Source: Lentzea aerocolonigenes (GTDB lineage Bacteria; Actinomycetota; Actinomycetes; Mycobacteriales; Pseudonocardiaceae). From it: 42,992 nucleotides of DNA. The DNA is taken from NCBI RefSeq assembly GCF_000955955.1, contig NZ_JYJG01000061.1:1-42992 (forward strand), written 5' to 3'. Shown piece after piece: positions 1 to 7,774 of the stretch. Position numbers and translations under genes: made by a program. Numbering within the stretch: the first letter of the stretch is position 1; each line of letters starts with the position of its first letter. The notes beneath the pieces were generated by a model. The model saw only the letters and a list, made by a program, of their open reading frames with translations, ran no database searches and was not told where the DNA came from.

Positions 1-472
1 CGTCGAAGTGGCCGGGCATGAACCCGTTGGCCCGTCGGCGATCGCGGCGCGCACCGACGTGTTCCTGTCCAGCGGTGCGGTGCGGTGCGGTGCGGTGCGG
101 TGCGGTGCCCGCGCCCGTGCTGCGTGCGTTGAGCGTTGCCGAGGTCCGCGAGCAGGCGCAGGCGTTCGGTGATGCCGCTCGGTACGCGATCGAGGCCGGG
201 TTCCACGGGGTCGAGCTGTACGGCGCCAACGGGTACCTGATCCAGCAGTTCCTGTCCTCCAGCGCGAACCTGCGCACCGACTCGTACGGCGCGAGCAGGG
301 GGAGCGGTGGCTCGCCAACGGTGCCGACCTGATCAGCTACGGCCGCGCGTACCTGGGCAATCCTGACCTCGTGGAACGGTTCCGCCTCGGCCTGCCGCTC
401 GTCAGCACCGATCGTGAGACGTGGTTCCAGACCGAGGCGGGGTACGTCGACTACCTCAGCTACCAGCACTGA
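1..472 (+). pseudogene. Old yellow enzyme (NADH:flavin oxidoreductase) remnant, 5' end beyond the window
   Basis: Three reading frames carry pieces of one alkene-reductase-type flavoprotein. Bases 2-70 encode a stretch with [12 protein letters not shown]. After a GGTGC repeat the frame changes, and 107-295 encode a stretch with [20 protein letters not shown], the strongly conserved OYE core. At about 295-302 the frame changes again and the text jumps to the family's C-terminal tail (ISYGRAYLGNPDLVERF), ending in TGA at 470-472. The roughly 150-residue segment between these pieces, which in the family holds later flavin-binding residues, is missing. The gene is therefore broken by a repeat-associated frameshift and an internal deletion with a second frameshift. 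Its 3' end overlaps the convergent PPOX gene by 17 bp. The family assignment is firm; the N-terminus lies outside the window. Confidence 0.85.
74..108. repeat. Pentanucleotide microsatellite, seven GGTGC units
   Basis: Seven perfect tandem copies of GGTGC (35 bp) lie inside the OYE remnant. The reading frame that matches OYE differs on the two sides, so the tract length is not compatible with a continuous protein. Slipped-strand expansion is the simplest explanation. Confidence 0.9.
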
Positions 473-983
473 ACGTCCAGCGCGTCGCCCCACCCGGTCC
501 GGCGGTCGCCACGGCGTGCGCGGCCGTCAGCGTGACGCGGTAGACGTACCAGGGCGCAGGGCCACCGCTCGGCGCGGTGTAGGGCGCGGTGAACGCCTGC
601 CCTTCCCGTTCGGCCGGCCACCCGGACTCGCGGTACCTCGCGGCGATCCGGTCCAAAGTGGACTCGTCGGTGATCCGGTGGGCGTCGCCCTCCAGCACGA
701 GGTCCATTCCGGTGAGCCGCACCGACACCGTGCAGGCCGGGTTCTCCGCGAGGTTGCGGGACTTGCGGGTGCCCGGCCCGCTCACGAAGTGCAGGGCGCC
801 CTCGAACCAGACGGCGCCGATGCCGGCCGAGTGCGGCCGTCCGTCCGGTCGCACGGTGTTCAGGAAGAACGGCACGTCCGCCGACGCGGACTCCTCGGAC
901 AGCAAGCTTTCGGCTTGAGACCACGGCAGAGCGGCGTTTCCGTACTGGTCGAGGTTGCGGGTCTTGGCAGCTGAGTTCGTCAT
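456..983 (-). CDS. Pyridoxamine 5'-phosphate oxidase-family (split-barrel flavin) protein
   Basis: A 175-residue protein beginning MTNSAAKTRNLDQYG. It has the split-barrel pattern of the PPOX superfamily: a first strand block with PFFLNTVRPDGRPHSAGIG, then VWFEGALHFVSGPGTRKSRNL, the usual flavin- or F420-phosphate contact region, then ACTVSVRLTGMDLVLEGDAHRI. Such proteins bind FMN or F420 and reduce or oxidise small molecules; the substrate cannot be told here. The ATG at 983 is chosen because homology to the broken monooxygenase starts directly upstream in the same open frame, so a longer start would fuse unrelated sequence. It looks intact although both neighbours are broken flavoprotein genes. 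Its stop overlaps the OYE remnant tail. Confidence 0.85.
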   Translation of the reverse strand: MTNSAAKTRNLDQYGNAALPWSQAESLLSEESASADVPFFLNTVRPDGRPHSAGIGAVWFEGALHFVSGPGTRKSRNLAENPACTVSVRLTGMDLVLEGDAHRITDESTLDRIAARYRESGWPAEREGQAFTAPYTAPSGGPAPWYVYRVTLTAAHAVATAGPGGATRWTFSAGS

Positions 984-1027
984 GCCCAATCGTCGAACGG
1001 GAACGCGCGTTTTCGACAGCCAGCTCG

Positions 1028-1355
1028 CGTGGTGGACCTCCTGCAGCCCGTAGACCGCCGTCTGCAGGCCCTCGAAACGTGCCTTGAGCTGCAGCGCGAG
1101 GTAGAGCGAAAAAAATCGCGACTGGGCCAGGTCGCCGCCGTGGAACCACAGTCCTGGCTGCTGCGTGGGCTTCCACATCGCGGTCGCGGGTGACAGTCCA
1201 GCCGTCGTCGTAGGAGTTCTCCTTACCTCGGACCGGGTCCAGTACGGGATCTCCATGACGCGCGTGTACATCCCGAGCCAGTCGGCGATCTCGTCGCGTC
1301 CCTCGGCGGTCTTGATGTTCCAGGTGAACGCCACCAGGTCGCGCCAGTAGCTCTC
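1028..1355 (-). pseudogene. Flavin-containing monooxygenase-like protein, remnant with internal deletions
   Basis: The open frame upstream of the PPOX gene encodes three short blocks typical of large NTF2-plus-FAD flavoproteins often labelled 'putative flavoprotein involved in K+ transport'. These are an N-terminal SYWRDLVAFTWNIKTAEGR, a middle YTRVMEIPYWTRSE and a C-terminal block with MWKPTQQPGLWFHGG followed by FSLYLALQLKARFEGLQ and GLQEVHH. In the intact family these are hundreds of residues apart; here they are joined, and the FAD-binding GxGxxG and NADPH regions are missing. The remnant keeps an open frame, which suggests in-frame deletions or recent decay. Its upstream end abuts the membrane-protein gene ending at 1375. 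Confidence 0.7.
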
Positions 1356-1374
1356 GGGCGCGCGGCGGCGCCTG

Positions 1375-2694
1375 TCATCGGCCCACTGAGCGGCACGGCA
1401 CGATGAAGAACCAGTCCTTCGGCTCATGCTCCAGCCGTGCGTCCGCGGCTCCTGCAGCACATTGAGCACGGGCCCGTGCGACGCTCTCGTCCCACGGAAC
1501 GCCCTTCAGCACGGTGTCGGGCTCACGGAGGTGGCCGAAGACGCTGACCACCACGGCGATCCCGACGAGGTAGCGGCTGCCGGCCACCACCGCGCGTTCC
1601 CACGTCCTCGCCGGCGTCGCGTCGAGACCCACGAAGATCGCGGTGAACAGGAACAGGCACGGCGCGATGCTGTAGCGCTGCCCGGCCATCACGACGTCGG
1701 GCGTCTGCACCTGCAGCACCTGCGCCCAGTTCAGCACCAGGCACGCGACGATGACGATCACGCTGTACGCGGCCGCGACCAGCACCAGCGTCCGTCCGGC
1801 CCGATCGGCGAACCTGAGGCCCGCCGCCATCGGCACCGCCGCGACCAGCAGTGCCAGCAGGATCACCAGGTTGCCGTGCGCAGGGTAGAACTCGCTGACC
1901 CGCTCGGACCCCGTGAACGCCACCACCGGCACCCGCAGCAGGCTCGCCAGCAACACCTGCACCGGATCGACCTCGTCGTGCGAGTACGCGTTCCTGCTCG
2001 CGAACACCATCACCACCGCCTGGACCGCCAGCCCGGCGAGGAACGTGAGCGGAACTTCCTTGCGCTGTTGCAGAAGCCGGACGAGCGCGATCGGCGCCAG
2101 GATGAAGACCAGCGGGCTGGAGACGGCGGCGAGGAACACGAAGATCGCGACCGGCACGCGCGGGGCGTTGCGCCACAACAACGCCCAGAAGGCGCCGTAG
2201 AGCAGGAACCAGTGCAGGTTCGACATGTTGTTCAACGTCTCGGAGTTTCCCGCCGGCAACACGATCACGAGAGCTGCCAGCGCGAACCGCCACGGCGTGG
2301 ACCTGAGGTACGACTTGGAGCCCGCGAAGGCGATCAACGCGACCAGCGCCCGCAGCATCGCCGCGATGATCGCGAACCCGGCGGCGGTCCACTCGATCGG
2401 CAGCAGCGTGACCAGTTCGGCGACCAGGCGCGGCAACGTGTGCAGGTAGCCGCCGTAGGGCGTGACGAGGTTGTGGAGCGCGGGAAGGCTCAGCGCGTCG
2501 ACGGTGAACCGGGCGCCGTCCTCGGCCCACAGGTGGTCGAGCCGGGCCCAGCCGGCCGGGATGAGCAGCAGGAACGCCACGGACGCGAGGTACGCGGCAG
2601 TCATGCCGAGCCACGCCCGTTCGTGCGGAGGGTCGGCGGGCAGCGGGATCACGCCGTCTGCGAGTGTCCTGCCGCGTTCGGTGGTCGTCGTCAT
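1375..2694 (-). CDS. Polytopic membrane protein, GT-C-like topology
   Basis: 439 residues with about ten hydrophobic segments, starting near residues 28-48 (GMTAAYLASVAFLLLIPAG) and ending near 370-390. Between the first two segments lies an exported loop with LWAEDGARFTVDAL; an acidic pair after the first helix is what GT-C glycosyltransferases and related polyprenyl-phosphate sugar transferases show. A further loop has GNSETLNNMSNLHW. I know this type as uncharacterised actinobacterial membrane proteins; transferase activity is inference. ATG at 2694 has a purine-rich upstream stretch. It lies 37 bp downstream of the lipoprotein gene on the same strand, so the two are probably co-transcribed. 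Confidence 0.65.
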   Translation of the reverse strand: MTTTTERGRTLADGVIPLPADPPHERAWLGMTAAYLASVAFLLLIPAGWARLDHLWAEDGARFTVDALSLPALHNLVTPYGGYLHTLPRLVAELVTLLPIEWTAAGFAIIAAMLRALVALIAFAGSKSYLRSTPWRFALAALVIVLPAGNSETLNNMSNLHWFLLYGAFWALLWRNAPRVPVAIFVFLAAVSSPLVFILAPIALVRLLQQRKEVPLTFLAGLAVQAVVMVFASRNAYSHDEVDPVQVLLASLLRVPVVAFTGSERVSEFYPAHGNLVILLALLVAAVPMAAGLRFADRAGRTLVLVAAAYSVIVIVACLVLNWAQVLQVQTPDVVMAGQRYSIAPCLFLFTAIFVGLDATPARTWERAVVAGSRYLVGIAVVVSVFGHLREPDTVLKGVPWDESVARARAQCAAGAADARLEHEPKDWFFIVPCRSVGR

Positions 2695-2731
2695 CGGTCC
2701 CCCATGTGTCGAACGGGGAAAACCGTACGGG

Positions 2732-4228
2732 TCAGGTGGTCAGCCGCTCGAACCGGTCCCATTCCTCCTGGCTCACCAGGGTGACCTCGGAGGAGTTGAG
2801 CTCGGCGGCCTCGAGGGCGTTCATGATCATGAGCTTGTTGTTGACCAGCAGGCCCAGTTGGCGTGAGGGACTGCGGACAGCGGGAACACCCGCGGGGACG
2901 CGGACCGCGACCTTCAGCGAGTCGGCGATCTTCGGACGTCTGGCGAGCATGCCGGACGCGTACTTGGCCGCGACCGAGCCGCGTTCGAACCGGACGATCT
3001 TGCCGCCGACCACGACGTCCGCGGTGCGTTCGGGGGAGGGCATCGAAAAGCCGTTGAGCACCTTGGCCTCCTCGGCCGTCGCGCAGCCGTCGAGACCGAG
3101 CGCGTCGATGCCGAAGTGGCGGATGTTCGTCGGCGCACCGGAGCCGTCTTTGGCGGTGGATCGCAGGACGTCGATGCTCACGCGCTCGCACGGGTCGGCG
3201 GTGTTGATCGGCGCGTGACCCTCGGGGGTGCGCACCAGGCCGGGGCCTTCCGTCCACGGTCCGGGGATCACCACGGCCTCGTACGGGTGGCGGGTGAACT
3301 CCTTGTTCCAGAAGGTGATGGTGGTGCCGGTCTCGGTTTCGTGGGCGATCGCGAACGCCGACGCGGCCTCGATCCACATCCAGTCCGAGCTGTACGCCTC
3401 GACGACCGACCGGGTCCTGGCCTTGTTCGTGCCCTCGACCGGCTTGAAACCCTGCGGGGTCAGCGCCTCGACGCCGGTGGTGAACACCGGGTCCTTCGAG
3501 CGCAGCACGTACTGGCCGGCGCCGTTCGACGCCGCCGCGTACCCGGTCGTGTCGGTGAAGAGCAGGTAGATCCAGCCGTCGAGGTAGATCGCGGACTGCT
3601 GGCCGGCGCCATAGGCGTTCTCGCGGACGATGTCACCGGCCGGGCCGAGGATCGTCTGGCCGCCGTTGGCGCGCGTCCAGTTCGTGCCGTCCTTGCTGGT
3701 CGCGACGCCGACCGAGCTGCCGTTCGCGTGGTTGTCCCGCGAGGCGCCGGTGTAGTACAGGTAGTACGTGTCGCCGATCTTGATCAGCGACGGGTCGCAC
3801 GTGTGCATCGCGTCGAAGCTGCCGCCGCTGCCGGACAGCACCGCGCGGGCCGTGCTGAACGGGCCGTCCAGGCTGGGGCCCTCGCTGTAGAGGATGTCGT
3901 CGCCGTTCGGCTTGGCGCTGCCCATCTGGCTGCACCACCACGTGCGGACCTTGCCGTTCTCGAGCATCACGGCCGGCGCGTAGTTGTAGACCGCGTCCTC
4001 GACCCCCGTGACGACCGTGCCGGGGCTTTCCCGCCCGTTCTCCGCGGTGAGCTTCAGATAGTTCCTCTGCTGAGGCGGCGGTGGTTCCGGGACGTGCTCT
4101 GACGTGGGCGAATGCTGGTTCGTGGGAGAGCCGGTGGGGTCGCCGACCGCAGTGCTGGTGCACGCCGTGACCGCGCCGAGCAGCGCGAGCGCAGCGAGCA
4201 GCGCAGGGGGTCGACGACTCAGGGGCAC
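2732..4228 (-). CDS. Secreted lipoprotein with a GH43-like five-bladed beta-propeller
   Basis: Read from GTG at 4228 the product is 498 residues. This start gives a proper lipoprotein signal: a short basic head, a hydrophobic core and the lipobox LLGAVTAC with the Cys near residue 23. The ATG 63 bp upstream would put 21 polar residues before the signal and is rejected. A Pro/Thr/Ser-rich linker follows, then blades typical of the GH43/62/32/68 propeller fold: YNYAPAVMLENGKVRTWWCS, GDDILYSEGPSLDGPFS, HTCDPSLIKIGDTYYLYYTG and SKDGTNWTRANGG. Acidic residues at the blade starts could be catalytic, but activity on sugar is not assured. The last ~120 residues are unrelated to the propeller. It probably acts on the outer face of the membrane, in an operon with the membrane protein downstream. 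Confidence 0.7.
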   Translation of the reverse strand: MPLSRRPPALLAALALLGAVTACTSTAVGDPTGSPTNQHSPTSEHVPEPPPPQQRNYLKLTAENGRESPGTVVTGVEDAVYNYAPAVMLENGKVRTWWCSQMGSAKPNGDDILYSEGPSLDGPFSTARAVLSGSGGSFDAMHTCDPSLIKIGDTYYLYYTGASRDNHANGSSVGVATSKDGTNWTRANGGQTILGPAGDIVRENAYGAGQQSAIYLDGWIYLLFTDTTGYAAASNGAGQYVLRSKDPVFTTGVEALTPQGFKPVEGTNKARTRSVVEAYSSDWMWIEAASAFAIAHETETGTTITFWNKEFTRHPYEAVVIPGPWTEGPGLVRTPEGHAPINTADPCERVSIDVLRSTAKDGSGAPTNIRHFGIDALGLDGCATAEEAKVLNGFSMPSPERTADVVVGGKIVRFERGSVAAKYASGMLARRPKIADSLKVAVRVPAGVPAVRSPSRQLGLLVNNKLMIMNALEAAELNSSEVTLVSQEEWDRFERLTT

Positions 4229-4307
4229 CCACTCATCATAGTGATCAAGTCCTCCGTCCGGGTGAAGTCCGCGTTCCGAGGTCCGATTCATCCCTTCTCA
4301 ATGCATC

Positions 4308-5096
4308 TCAGCTGGTCGGAGGGTGTTCGCGCACCGCGCATCGGCGGCGGAACCAGGCGAGGAACTTCGCCGGGTCACCGCCGTGGCTGATCATGGACAC
4401 CGCGCCGGTCAGCGGGAACATCGCAGCGTGCGTGAGGGCCCGTTCGTACAGGTCGGGCCGGACTCTTCGCACGAGAGGCCAGCCGTAGTTGGCGAACGCG
4501 GCCGCGTCCAGTGCTGGATCGCCGGCACAGGCGAAGTCCCAGTCGATGATTCCGGTGATCTTTCCGTTGTGCCAGCGCAGGTTCACGGGCGCGAGGTCGC
4601 CGTGCACGAAGCCTCTGGCTGCCGGTAGCTCTGCGAACCGCTGGAGAACCTCCGCTGCCTGCCCGCGTTCGTCGTCGGTGAGCAACGGGAACACGAGCTC
4701 GGTGATCGTTTCCGCGGTCCTGCTTCCACCCGCGTGGTGCAGTGGTTCGTCAAGCAGGGCAACGAGTTCCGGGCTGAGCTCGACCTTCGCCAGCGCGTCG
4801 AGGACTTCGAGGACCGCCTCGTCGCTCGCCGACTCCGAGGGTCCGCCGGGCAGGTACGAGATGATGACGTGAGCTCGGCCCAGCGGCAGGTCCAGCCGGT
4901 CCTCGATGACCTCCGGTACCACGAAAGGCAGATCGAGCCGCCCGATCAACTTGAGCGCCTGAGCTCGTCGGCGTGCGTCCTCCAGTTCGGTGCGCGGGAA
5001 GCGGGCGACCCACTTTCCCGGCACCACGACGGCGTCGTTGAACGTCCCACGCGCGAGCTCCGCGCCGGGTGTCCTGAGCAGCTCGTTCACGTCCAT
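4308..5096 (-). CDS. Aminoglycoside phosphotransferase (APH)-family small-molecule kinase
   Basis: 262 residues from ATG at 5096. It has the APH fold signatures: the N-lobe ATP-binding strand pattern with VVVPGKWVARFPR, the catalytic loop HGDLAPVNLRW (HxDxxxxN) and the metal-binding IIDWDFACAGDP. Such kinases phosphorylate aminoglycosides, macrolides, choline, homoserine or fructosamine; this one could be a housekeeping kinase rather than a resistance gene. Its ATG overlaps the TGA of the response regulator by one base (TGATG), so translation is coupled to the two-component system upstream. That linkage suggests its expression follows the same signal. The substrate is not determinable from sequence. 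Confidence 0.8.
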   Translation of the reverse strand: MDVNELLRTPGAELARGTFNDAVVVPGKWVARFPRTELEDARRRAQALKLIGRLDLPFVVPEVIEDRLDLPLGRAHVIISYLPGGPSESASDEAVLEVLDALAKVELSPELVALLDEPLHHAGGSRTAETITELVFPLLTDDERGQAAEVLQRFAELPAARGFVHGDLAPVNLRWHNGKITGIIDWDFACAGDPALDAAAFANYGWPLVRRVRPDLYERALTHAAMFPLTGAVSMISHGGDPAKFLAWFRRRCAVREHPPTS

Positions 5097-5740
5097 CAGC
5101 TGCCCAGGAAGCGCACGACGGCCACCACCCGGCGGCTCAGGCCGGACGAACCGGAGAGTCCGAGCTTGTCGAAGATCGCGTTGATGTGCTTCTCCGCGGA
5201 GCTCTGCGAGATGTGGAGGTGTTCGGAGATGCGGGCGTTGGTGAGGCCTCGCGCCATCAGTTCCAGGACGGCCTTCTCTCGCTGGGTCAGGGTCTCGAGC
5301 GGGTCGACCTGCGTGGTCCTGGTCAGCAGCCTGCGCACGACCTCCGGGTCGAACGCCGCACCGCCCGCCGCGACCCGGTCCAGCGCCTCCAGGAACTCGT
5401 CGACCTGGGCCACGCGATCTTTGAGCAGGTAGCCGACTTTGCCGCCGGTGCTGGTGATCAGCTCCGTCGCGTAGCGGTTCTCGACGTACTGGGACAGTAC
5501 GAGCACACCGACGTCCGGCCACTTCTCGCGGATCGTGAGCGCAGCGCGCATGCCGTCGTCCTTGTGGTCCGGCGGCATCCGGACGTCCGTGACGACGACG
5601 TCCGGCCGGTGCTCCTCGGTGGCTTTCAGGAGCTCCGGTGCGGTGCCGACCGCGGCGACAACCTCGTGGCCCTCCTCGGTGAGCAACCGGATCAGGCCCT
5701 CTCGCAGCAGCGTCGAGTCCTCGGCCAGGATCACTCGCAC
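5096..5740 (-). CDS. NarL/FixJ (LuxR-type) response regulator
   Basis: 214 residues. The receiver domain (1-120) has the acidic pocket E7/D8, the phospho-acceptor D52 in VVTDVRMP, and the conserved Lys in GYLLKDRV. The C-terminal LuxR-type helix-turn-helix (about 150-210) contains LTQREKAVLELMARGLTN and ISQSSAEKHINAIFDKLGL. It is the DNA-binding partner of the kinase encoded just upstream. GTG at 5740 lies inside the last codons of the kinase gene (10-nt overlap), and the stop overlaps the kinase-like gene downstream, so three genes form a tight operon. A likely target is the palindrome pair in front of the operon. Confidence 0.9.
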   Translation of the reverse strand: MRVILAEDSTLLREGLIRLLTEEGHEVVAAVGTAPELLKATEEHRPDVVVTDVRMPPDHKDDGMRAALTIREKWPDVGVLVLSQYVENRYATELITSTGGKVGYLLKDRVAQVDEFLEALDRVAAGGAAFDPEVVRRLLTRTTQVDPLETLTQREKAVLELMARGLTNARISEHLHISQSSAEKHINAIFDKLGLSGSSGLSRRVVAVVRFLGS

Positions 5741-6855
5741 GGCACCCTCGCGTAGATCGTGGTGGGACCGCCGAGCGGGCTGATGACCTCGAAGTCGCCG
5801 TCGACGGCCTTGACCCGGCGAGCTAGTCCGGACAGCCCGGTACCGGTCGCGTCCGCTCCGCCCGTCCCGTTGTCCTGCACCGTGACCGTGATGTCGTCCT
5901 CACCCGGCCGCACGCAGACCTCGACCACGGACGGGTCGGCGTGCTTGGCCGCGTTGTTGACGGCTTCGGACACGACGAAGTAGATCACCGTCTCCAGCGC
6001 GGTGCCCGGCGCCGATTCCAGCATGTTGTCGATCTCCACGCGCACGCTGGACCGTTCCGCGAGCACCTCCAGAGCCATGTCCAGCCCGGAGTCGTCGAGC
6101 ACGGCCGGGTAGACCCGCGTCGCGACCTCGCGCAGCTCGTCGATGGTCTCGGCCGCCGTGTCGTGCGCCTGCCGCAGCAACCGCTGGAGCTGCTCGTCGT
6201 CCTTGGTCCTGCGTGCCCGGCCGATCAGCATGCCGAGCGCGACGAGCCGCTGCTGGACCCCGTCGTGCAGATCCCGCTCGATGCGCCTGCGTTCGTCGTC
6301 GATCGCCTCGATCACCTCGGCCCGCGTGCTCGTCAGCTCAGCAACCCGTTGGCGCAGCAACGCATGCTGACTGATGCCGAGCATCCTGGTGGCCAGCCAC
6401 CGGTCCAGCGCCGCCACACCCGGCACACCGGCCGTGGTCACGAAGATGACCAGCGCACCCGGTATCGCCACCAGCGCGAGCAGTCGCGTGGGGACGTGGT
6501 CGCCGTCCTCGATGTAGGCCCACGTGCCGTCGAACAGCCACGCCGTGACCATCGAGATCGCGATGACGTACCAGAACATCAGCATGCAGATGACGCCCGC
6601 GCCGAGCCCTCCGACCAGCCACCGCACCGCGAGGTAACGCCGGCTACCGCTCCTGGTGAGCGGGTTCGTGTGCACCGCCCGGTCGAACCGCTCGATCCTG
6701 CGCAGCTCGTACTCGGTGAGCCTCGTCGCCCCGGCACCCACCGCCGCAACGACGAGCCCCACCAGCCCCGTCACCGCCCCGAGAACCAGCCCGAAGAGCA
6801 TCCGGAACCACCCGCGCACCAACGACCTGGCGCTGAGCTGATCATCCTGATGCAC
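5731..6855 (-). CDS. Sensor histidine kinase (NarL-type partner, HisKA_3)
   Basis: 374 residues from GTG at 6855. The N-terminal half has hydrophobic segments (VLGAVTGLVGLVVAAVGAG; VGGLGAGVICMLMFWYVIAI; LVAIPGALVIFVTTAGVPG) and little extracytoplasmic sequence, so it probably senses membrane state. The HisKA_3 dimerisation helix carries RRRIERDLHDGVQQRL with phospho-acceptor His at about residue 197. The HATPase domain has an N box (SEAVNNAAKHADP), VTVQDNGTGG and GTGLSGLARRVKAVDG. The track of open sequence continues upstream to 6996, but that part overlaps promoter-like palindromes and has no family similarity, so the shorter GTG is preferred. It is divergent from the DedA gene, with which it may share regulation. 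Confidence 0.88.
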   Translation of the reverse strand: MHQDDQLSARSLVRGWFRMLFGLVLGAVTGLVGLVVAAVGAGATRLTEYELRRIERFDRAVHTNPLTRSGSRRYLAVRWLVGGLGAGVICMLMFWYVIAISMVTAWLFDGTWAYIEDGDHVPTRLLALVAIPGALVIFVTTAGVPGVAALDRWLATRMLGISQHALLRQRVAELTSTRAEVIEAIDDERRRIERDLHDGVQQRLVALGMLIGRARRTKDDEQLQRLLRQAHDTAAETIDELREVATRVYPAVLDDSGLDMALEVLAERSSVRVEIDNMLESAPGTALETVIYFVVSEAVNNAAKHADPSVVEVCVRPGEDDITVTVQDNGTGGADATGTGLSGLARRVKAVDGDFEVISPLGGPTTIYARVPCE

Positions 6856-6889
6856 ATCACCACCGTACTGTCCCGGCGTGCCCCAGGCA

Positions 6890-6927
6890 TTGCGGTTTAC
6901 CGCAATATCGCGGTGCGGTTTCCCGCA
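6890..6927. promoter_or_regulatory. Two related palindromes in the kinase/DedA divergent promoter
   Basis: TTGCGGT-TT-ACCGCAA (6890-6905) is a perfect 7-bp-arm inverted repeat. TGCGG-TTTC-CCGCA (6914-6927) repeats the same half-site TGCGGTTT 23 bp on (centre to centre). They lie 35-72 bp upstream of the kinase start and 91-128 bp upstream of dedA. They probably bind a dimeric regulator, plausibly the response regulator of this operon; that link is inference. Confidence 0.6.
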
Positions 6928-7017
6928 ACAATTCCCACGGTCAACCACGTGGCACCCGCCCGTCCAAATTCCTAGCGTTACCCCCGACCGATTCATTCAT
7001 CACAAGGGGGAACCGCA

Positions 7018-7659
7018 ATGCTGGCTGAGTGGGCCGTGGACCTGATGGAAACGCTGGGAGGCGTGGGCGCCGCCGTGGTCGTGGGCCTCGACAACCTGTT
7101 CCCGCCGATCCCGAGCGAGCTGGTGCTACCACTGGCCGGCTTCTCCGCGAGCAAAGGCGTGTTCAGCCTGCCCGCAGCCCTGTTCTGGACCACCCTCGGC
7201 TCAGTCGCCGGCGCCGTGATCGTCTACCTGGCGGGCATGCTCCTGGGCCGCGACCGCACCCGCCGCCTGGTAGCCCGAATTCCGCTGGTGAAGGTGACGG
7301 ACTTCGACAAAACCGAAGCCTGGTTCACCCGCCACGGCACCAAAGCCGTGTTCTTCGGCCGAATGGTTCCGCTGTTCCGCAGCTTCATCTCCCTGCCCGC
7401 AGGCGTGGAACGCATGAACTTCCCGGCATTCCTAGCCCTCACCACCTTAGGCAGCCTGATCTGGAACACGGTCTTCGTATGCGCGGGCTACCTGCTCGGC
7501 GAGAACTGGCACCGCGTCGAGTCCTACGCGGGCATCTTCCAAAAGCTCGTCCTGCTGGCCGTGGCGGCCGCCCTCACCCTCTTCGTGGTGACCCGCCTGC
7601 GTCAGCGCTCGAAGGGCGACTCGGAGTCCACGGAGGTGCTCCCACGTGTCCGGCGCTGA
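7018..7659 (+). CDS. DedA/SNARE-associated family membrane protein
   Basis: 213 residues with ATG at 7018 preceded by a strong AAGGGGG site. It shows the DedA pattern: an N-terminal re-entrant region with LDNLFPPIPSELVLPLAG (acidic residue and Pro motif), then WFTRHGTKAVFFGRMVPLFRS with the conserved F/GR..P..R signature, SLPAGVERMNF, and GSLIWNTVFVCAGYLLGENW. DedA proteins are lipid scramblases or transporters (undecaprenyl phosphate or phosphatidylethanolamine in known cases) and affect envelope homeostasis and resistance to cationic peptides. It is divergent from a membrane-sensing two-component system, which fits an envelope-stress unit. The tail after residue 195 is basic and cytoplasmic. 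Confidence 0.9.
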   Translation: MLAEWAVDLMETLGGVGAAVVVGLDNLFPPIPSELVLPLAGFSASKGVFSLPAALFWTTLGSVAGAVIVYLAGMLLGRDRTRRLVARIPLVKVTDFDKTEAWFTRHGTKAVFFGRMVPLFRSFISLPAGVERMNFPAFLALTTLGSLIWNTVFVCAGYLLGENWHRVESYAGIFQKLVLLAVAAALTLFVVTRLRQRSKGDSESTEVLPRVRR

Positions 7660-7774
7660 CCAAGCCCCACAACACAACCCACCCGGCCCCGAGCACCACC
7701 ACCGCGCCTGGCCGGTGAACGACCTCGCCTCACAAGCCAAGTCGCTCCCGTCGGAGCAACACCGACCCACCTGG
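7660..7774. other. Gap between dedA and the repeat array
   Basis: 115 bp with CCCC- and ACC-rich text and no gene or clear hairpin terminator. With the repeat array that follows, this is the longest gene-free stretch in the left half of the window (7660-8388). Confidence 0.5.

Noticed and set aside
74..108. Phase-variable OYE gene controlled by the GGTGC tract
   Set aside because: A second frameshift and a large internal deletion break the gene whatever the repeat number.
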